DNA of 64,000 nucleotides. Source: Isoperla grammatica. Its lineage: Eukaryota; Arthropoda; Insecta; Plecoptera; Perlodidae. The notes under the pieces were generated by a model, which saw nothing but the letters and a program-made list of their open reading frames with translations, was not told where the DNA came from and searched no databases. Shown piece by piece: positions 59,128 to 64,000 of this stretch (its first letter is position 1; each line of letters starts with the position of its first letter). The stretch covers positions 44,302,736-44,366,735 of the forward strand of contig OX246743.1 of the NCBI GenBank assembly GCA_945910005.1, in the 5' to 3' direction. Made by a program: the position numbers and the translations under genes.

Positions 59128-59536
59128 ATGATGGACCTACAGGGCGAAGCAACGTCCATAAGCACCGCCGCCCAACGTCAACGGACCTTACGACCCTTCT
59201 CCATAGAGTCGCTGATAAGTCGTCCTACGGAGCCCGAACATGCGGCGCTGCACCTCGCCCGCTCCAACATGGCCACTGGGCTGTTCGGCTACCACGGCCT
59301 CCCGCTACCCCTGCTCTACAACTCGTGGCTGCCCTCGCTGCAGGCGGGCATCTTCCTCGAGCAACAACAACAACAACAACATGGGGGCGCGTACGGCGTC
59401 GGTCAACAGCCGGACATACAGAGGCTGCACGCGGGCAGTGGTAGACTGCAGATACATACTTCGCCGCCGCCCAGCCCCAACTCTGAGGGGTCCCTATCGC
59501 CCAACATAGCGCACGACCTGTCCGGCAAGAACACAG
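59128..59536 (+). CDS. Developmental transcription factor with eh1-like motif, first coding exon (probably homeobox, Gbx/unplugged- or Emx-like)
   Basis: The exon encodes 136 complete codons plus one base and ends ACACAG followed by GTAACT at 59537, a good donor, so the intron is phase 1. Near the start (residues 23-30) PFSIESLI fits the engrailed-homology-1 motif, which recruits Groucho/TLE co-repressors. LYNSWLP (63-69), a run of six glutamines (79-84), and a Ser/Pro-rich segment with SPPPSPNSEGSLSPN (about 112-126) follow, then SGKNTG at the splice. This layout, an N-terminal eh1 motif and a low-complexity spacer before the DNA-binding domain, is common in NK, Emx and Gbx/unplugged homeobox proteins; the FSIESLI form and the basic GKN at the exon end favour Gbx/unplugged in my judgement. 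No DNA-binding domain is in the window, so other eh1-bearing classes (Fox, T-box) remain possible. Two adjacent ATGs (59128, 59131) could start translation; the second has the better context. GC-rich codons distinguish the exon from its surroundings. Confidence 0.75.
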
Positions 59537-59727
59537 GTAACTGACCATCCATACACTCTCATATTGCTCGTTGATTGATAACTTGTGTTAAACGACGCAC
59601 TCGACAACTATGTCATATGACGTCGGGGGGTGTGGGGAGGAAAGAGACAAGTAGGCCGTAAACGGGAGGAAAAAGGAAAGGGGAGGACGTGGACTGCGTT
59701 TCGTCTGGCTTCTCCGAGGAATAAATC

Positions 59728-59960
59728 TAGGGTGTACACCAGCTTTACCTAGTGTGCCCTTTAACTGGTACGTTAGGAAGTGTGAATAGTTGGGAAGGAA
59801 TGTCCGAGGGCTGTTGTATAAGGACTCAATACCAGCCTTTGACCCGAGGAAAATCTCTGCAAAAATACTTCGATCAGGATTAGCGGTGGCCCGAATCGAA
59901 CCGGCGACCTCCCGATTTACAGCCTCGCGTTAACCGCTGAGCCACCTCTACTGGTAGTTC
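59728..59960 (-). repeat. SINE family C, fullest copy, minus orientation
   Basis: On the minus strand the head at the right reads GAGGTGGCTCAGCGGTTAAC (box A) and GAGGTCGCCGGTTCGATTCG (box B). The body includes CCTCGGACATTCCTTCCCAA and ends at GGTAAAGCTGGTGTACACCC. This copy defines the family for the other fragments. Confidence 0.7.
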
Positions 59961-60559
59961 GGTACTATCACATACGATACTAACAAAACAAAGTATAACT
60001 ATCATACTCTAAGTTATACGTCAGCGACTGAAGTGGATGCTCTGTATTCTGTAAAGTATAGTCAAGCAATAGTAGTAAAGCAAAAGAAAATGATAAAGTA
60101 GTAATGGGAAGAATAATTATGGCCATCGATGAGGTGAATAAAGGAATTACCAAAGTAATATACGAGAGCCCTTTGGTCGGGCACCAGTCACCACAAGAGG
60201 GGATCCTAGATATAGCTCCTAGATTTAAGAACATTATGACATACAGCATTATAATAATGATTGATGATGACGATCTATAGGTCTTGAATATCTATGCCAT
60301 GAGCATCATCCCAAACATTATCGGTTTTTAATTAGTTTGCATTGTCTATCCGTTCTGATTCTCTTTATCAATCACAGTTACCCATATATCATAGTGTGTA
60401 GAGTGTTCCCACCTCACCTCACTCCCCTTCTCTGACTCATGCACACTATAGCCAGATGGTAAAGATCACGCCACGCAACCTAAGCGCTCGGGTACCAATC
60501 ACTCAAACCTCCATTCACGCTTGACACAGTCCAATATGCATCATAACTACCTCCACTGG

Positions 60560-60720
60560 GACGGAGCAAACGGTTGATATCCTAAACGTTTAGATATCCG
60601 TAGGACCAATATTTTGCTAACTATGCTAATCGAGACTTGAAGTTGAAGATGAAACATCACCACTTGATATCTATGCCCAAGCCAGGATTCAAACCTGGGA
60701 TTCAGGACCGCTGTTTTTAC
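60560..60720 (-). repeat. tRNA-like SINE, minus orientation
   Basis: The minus strand has AATCCCAGGTTTGAATCCTGG (box B, given in part: GGTTTGAATCC) and then GATGTTTCATCTTCAAC and TCTCGATTAGCATAG, which follow the family A body pattern. Confidence 0.45.
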
Positions 60721-60778
60721 GTAGACCAACGCTGATAATCATACACTCATTTGTGTAATGGTTTTGATTTCAATAGGT

Positions 60779-60838
60779 TAATGATGATGATAATGATAAT
60801 GAGAATGAAAATGAAAATGATAATGATAATGAATGCAA
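60779..60838. repeat. Imperfect (GATAAT)n simple repeat
   Basis: Runs of ATGATG, ATAATG and AAAATG units. Confidence 0.85.
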
Positions 60839-61834
60839 TGATTACAAAATATGTAACATCACTGACCCCCAGTGAGTATGCCAGTTTATATTATGTTTTA
60901 TGACGTTACGGAGGAAGTAGGAATTTTTTAGACATAATATTCTTATGTTGCGATATGTCAACAAACGTCAACCCGATAAGATAAGTGACACTGCTCTGAA
61001 CAGTGTTGTATAACATTGGAATAGTGGCCAAGATATAATTATTATGCACATGAATATTATTATAAAAAGGAAAATCAAAAGCAGTAGGGAGAAACTTTTG
61101 ATTGACAAACTTCTTGTCACATCCATGCAGTCAATTGTAACATGTAACAGAATATAGGCCCAGTCTCCCATTCCTCGGTGCTCAGGATAAGCTGTTCGCA
61201 CGATCATATCCGGGTTGCCAGCTATAGTTTTTGCCAATTTAAAATGGTTACCTCCTCTTGCCTAAGCTGACCAATCACGTGCTATGGTCAGCTGTGGTAA
61301 CCATTTTGTGATTTGTTTTTGCAAACGCAAAAAACGCACACGGTACGGTATTGCGGTCAATTCAACCAAATTATAGATTTTGCAAAAGGGCGTCGCAGTA
61401 AAATTTAATCTTTAATATAATCAAGTTGTATGCTTCGTAATCGATATAATCGAATACTGTCAACAGAACGACTGATGTGATCGATCATAATATTGCCGAT
61501 GAATCGATTTAATATGGCGCGATTTATTCGAACCCGGAAGAGAAATCACAGCCTCGTCTTCCTCCCACGGATAAGTTTTGAGGTAACCGAGATAGTCTAG
61601 TTTCCGAATGCGTCCGAATATCTCCGAGATAATAGGAAACGGTGGTCGGAAACGATGATCTAAAACTCTCAAGAAACGGCCGTATAACCGACTTGTACTT
61701 AGCCCCCGCGACATTGAGTAAAGCTTCTTACTCAAATGCAATAATAATATAACAATTATCGTATGAAACCTGCCCATGGCCTATGCATGTCCGTCTTCAG
61801 TGACTATAACTAGATATTGCGGTATTTGGAACAG

Positions 61835-62010
61835 TTATAGGAATGTCTGAGGGATGACAGTACATATAACTCGATCCCAGCATTCGCCTTGAGACTGAGG
61901 AAAAACTATAGAAAAAACCTTCAGTCAGGACTGCCGGTGGCCGGAATCAAACCGGCGACCGCTCGAATTAGAGTCTCGCGTCCTATACCGCCTCTATCGG
62001 TTCTTACTCA
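61835..62010 (-). repeat. SINE family C, minus orientation
   Basis: GGAATGTCTGAGGGATGACA, ACTGAGGAAAAACTATAG, CTTCAGTCAGGACTGCCGG and GGAATCAAACCGGCGACC in family order. The head ends at CCGCCTCTATCGGT. Confidence 0.65.
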
Positions 62011-62084
62011 AATACTTTTACTCAAATGAAAGGGTAAGATTTTATAGCCGTTATTTCAACGGGTCACATAATAAAATGTGATAT

Positions 62085-62160
62085 AATGTCCCCACTGAAA
62101 ATCAGTTCTCGTAACTAGACATACACAATAAATACAAATAGATTGATTTATTTATTTAAT
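62085..62160 (+). repeat. SINE family B tail
   Basis: CCCCACTGAAAATCAGTTCT, CGTAACT and a TTTATTTATTTA end; the GAGTGGGTA part is lost. Confidence 0.5.
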
Positions 62161-63249
62161 ACTGCTGTTTCTTTAAGTCGCCTCAAACGACAAGCAGAGC
62201 TACACTACAAATGTAAAATAATAAAAATATCTGCGTGTATATTTAGGCCTATCAAGTATGTGCGTGTGTGTATATGGGTACAACCAAAGATTAGTACAAC
62301 CTCCGTATATATGGTATACATGTGTGCATATAGGATCATTATCAGGCGGCGTGCACATTGCACCCTGCACTAACCCAAGCATGCGCCCTCGATTTGCATT
62401 CACCCCGCCCCTTTTGGGGCTCTTTTCATCCCCAAGGGGGCGTACACGAAACAACCCTTTGCACCCTTCCTTCAAGGGATAAATACTAACATTTGTATAG
62501 CAATGAATTATTGCTAACCTACCCTTAAAGACATTAATTCTAATAATCCGGTTAGCAGCGATATCTACGGGTTCAAGTAGACGATTAGATTACATAGTTA
62601 ATACGGTTTAGCGGGGGCTAACACACAGATTAAATAAATGGAGTGTCCTAGAAAAGATTAATAAATAAATGAAATTACTGTTCCGCCCTTCGTTATTGTG
62701 TTCGCAGTTTAGCCACCCGACTAGACTTAATCTGTTTATTGTTAATGATGCGATGTTGCTAACTGCTTTGCCTCCCTCGTTAGGACTCTGCGTTCCCACG
62801 CGGAAGATCGTTCCGAGCTGCGATTAACATTTTCATTTGTTTTAACGAATGTATCATTTCGGTGGTTATTAGAATTGTTTTTTTATAAAACTATATACTA
62901 AAAATTGGAAGCAATCTCGCGTTCTTTAAATTCATCGAGTCGTCTTCAAAATCACAAGTGCGTGGCATTCACTGTGAGATATAATAATTATCCATCACAC
63001 TTAGAAATTGCAATTTTATTCTAAAATACATTGTATATTTGTGTTATAACACCATTTACATTTATGACAACTGATCTCGCTTTATGTCTTTTTTCTATTT
63101 GTTTCTCGTTATAATGATTGTTTTGACGTTCTAAATTCATCTCTCTTTCTATACATAATAATGCAAGGCATGTATTTTTGGTGACATTATTATCACCAAT
63201 ATTTCCTTGCATCATGAAAGCCTATATTGAGTGTCTCCGTCTACAGATC

Positions 63250-63420
63250 AGCCGTCCGCGGTGGCTTATTCAATCGCAGGTCCTAAGCGCAGAACGGCAC
63301 TCACGGACGTGGGTTCGAATCCCGTAACTGTCCATCTTCATATCACCCCTCACCGCCTCGCATAGTATCATGATTGCAATAATAGAGCCGTGAAGCAACA
63401 AGAATCACCTGAAAATCACT
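63250..63420 (+). repeat. SINE family A, well-preserved copy
   Basis: GCGGTGGCTTATTCAATCGC (box A region) and GGACGTGGGTTCGAATCCCG (box B), then CATCTTCATATCACCCCTCA, CGCATAGTATCATGATTGCA and AAGCAACAAGAATCAC. The same order occurs at 36379-36530 and, reversed, at 845-1045. Confidence 0.65.
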
Positions 63421-63683
63421 TTTATAATAAAAGATAAATGAATAGTCTGCGAGCGAATAAAGAGCCACGTATGTATTTGACCGTTTCCTGAACGCGAGCA
63501 GGACCGCAAACCGAGGCATAAACCCGGGTGAGGCGTCTCACGCGTCACGTGTCACGTGCTCACGCGTCACGTGCCCGCGCAGGCGTCATACCAACGTGAT
63601 TGGTTCTCACCACAAGGTCCAGAAAGTAATCCCGTGCGCGGTTTCTGTCAGAGTAATGAAATAATTCAATTATTGCGGTTGGC

Positions 63684-63801
63684 AGCGCTGGCCAGGAGGA
63701 ACTAAAGGTGTCCCAGCCTAACTTGTCTTATGCTGACGTCACAGCGCTGGCCAGGAGGAACTAGAGGTGTCCCAACCTAACTTGTCTTATGCTGACGTCA
63801 C
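63684..63801. repeat. 59-bp tandem pair, each with a CRE palindrome
   Basis: AGCGCTGGCCAGGAGGAACT to TTATGCTGACGTCAC at 63684-63742 is repeated at 63743-63801 with two differences (AAAGG/AGAGG, AGCC/AACC). TGACGTCA is at 63734 and 63793. Confidence 0.93.
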
Positions 63802-63924
63802 ACATAGACTCTCACATGCCCAGAAGTTCAGGTGGTGGACAACCATTCATCGTCAGTTGTCACCGACACTTACCTATCTAAAGGCCGGTCTTACAATCTC
63901 CAAATAAGAAAGTTATTTGTAGCA

Positions 63925-64000
63925 ATAGAGCACTCAAAATAGACTAGATGCATTCTGGTGGCAAGAAAATAAACTTCTATTAGGAGTGGTGTAGCTGTCA
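63925..64000. mobile_element. Fold-back element, second copy, cut by the window edge
   Basis: ATAGAGCACTCAAAATAGAC then TAGATGCATTCTGGTGGC and AACTTCTATTAGGAGTGG match the arms of 53826-54117 almost exactly (GGTTCAGCTG there, GGTGTAGCTG here). Only the outer part of one arm is inside the window. Confidence 0.85.

Larger units (their letters stand above)
59537..64000. other. Right flank, probably intron 1 of the eh1-motif gene
   Basis: No further exon could be recognised up to the window edge. Holds SINEs of families A, B and C, a GATAAT-type simple repeat, a 59-bp pair and a truncated fold-back element. Confidence 0.5.

Overview
This is animal nuclear DNA from an invertebrate, most likely an arthropod and plausibly an insect. 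The support is: intron-containing genes with GT-AG sites, a dynactin subunit 6 gene, the start of an acyl-CoA-binding domain gene, a 5' coding exon of a developmental transcription factor, many tRNA-derived SINEs, a non-LTR retrotransposon fragment, hAT-type MITEs with 8-bp target duplications, and abundant mini- and microsatellites. No species call is justified. There are no bacterial features (operons, ribosome binding sites, CRISPR arrays).

Three protein-coding loci can be supported. (1) At 6364-6424 on the minus strand is a 61-base first coding exon of an ACBD4/5-like acyl-CoA-binding domain protein. The rest of that gene was not found and probably lies past the left edge. (2) At 38504-40727 on the plus strand is a complete five-exon dynactin subunit 6 (p27) gene, 181 codons, with two candidate polyadenylation signals downstream. 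Its first intron carries a complete hAT-type MITE. (3) At 59128-59536 on the plus strand is the first coding exon of a transcription factor with an eh1-like repression motif, probably a homeobox protein of the Gbx/unplugged or Emx sort. Its remaining exons are beyond the right edge. A core promoter with a non-coding first exon is predicted at 24564-24668 (plus).

Everything else is intergenic or intronic and repeat-rich. Tandem arrays: a 17-bp minisatellite of about 2.3 kb (12959-15237) with a higher-order pattern, an 83-bp array (17672-18508), a 60-bp array with CRE-like sites (29715-29912), a 51-bp array (33241-33800), a roughly 180-bp degenerate array (51660-52455), a 53-bp array of 17 units (57537-58432) and a 59-bp pair (63684-63801). 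Inverted-repeat elements lie at 21123-21369, 23991-24139, 24851-24983, 30223-30930, 51047-51178, 51561-51640, 53826-54117 and 63925-64000. A 5'-truncated minus-strand LINE at 35640-36378 is bracketed by a 78-bp near-perfect direct repeat of SINE sequence.

Most long open reading frames in the window are by-products of stop-free tandem repeats (notably 12942-15245 minus and 33210-33870 plus) and are not called as genes.
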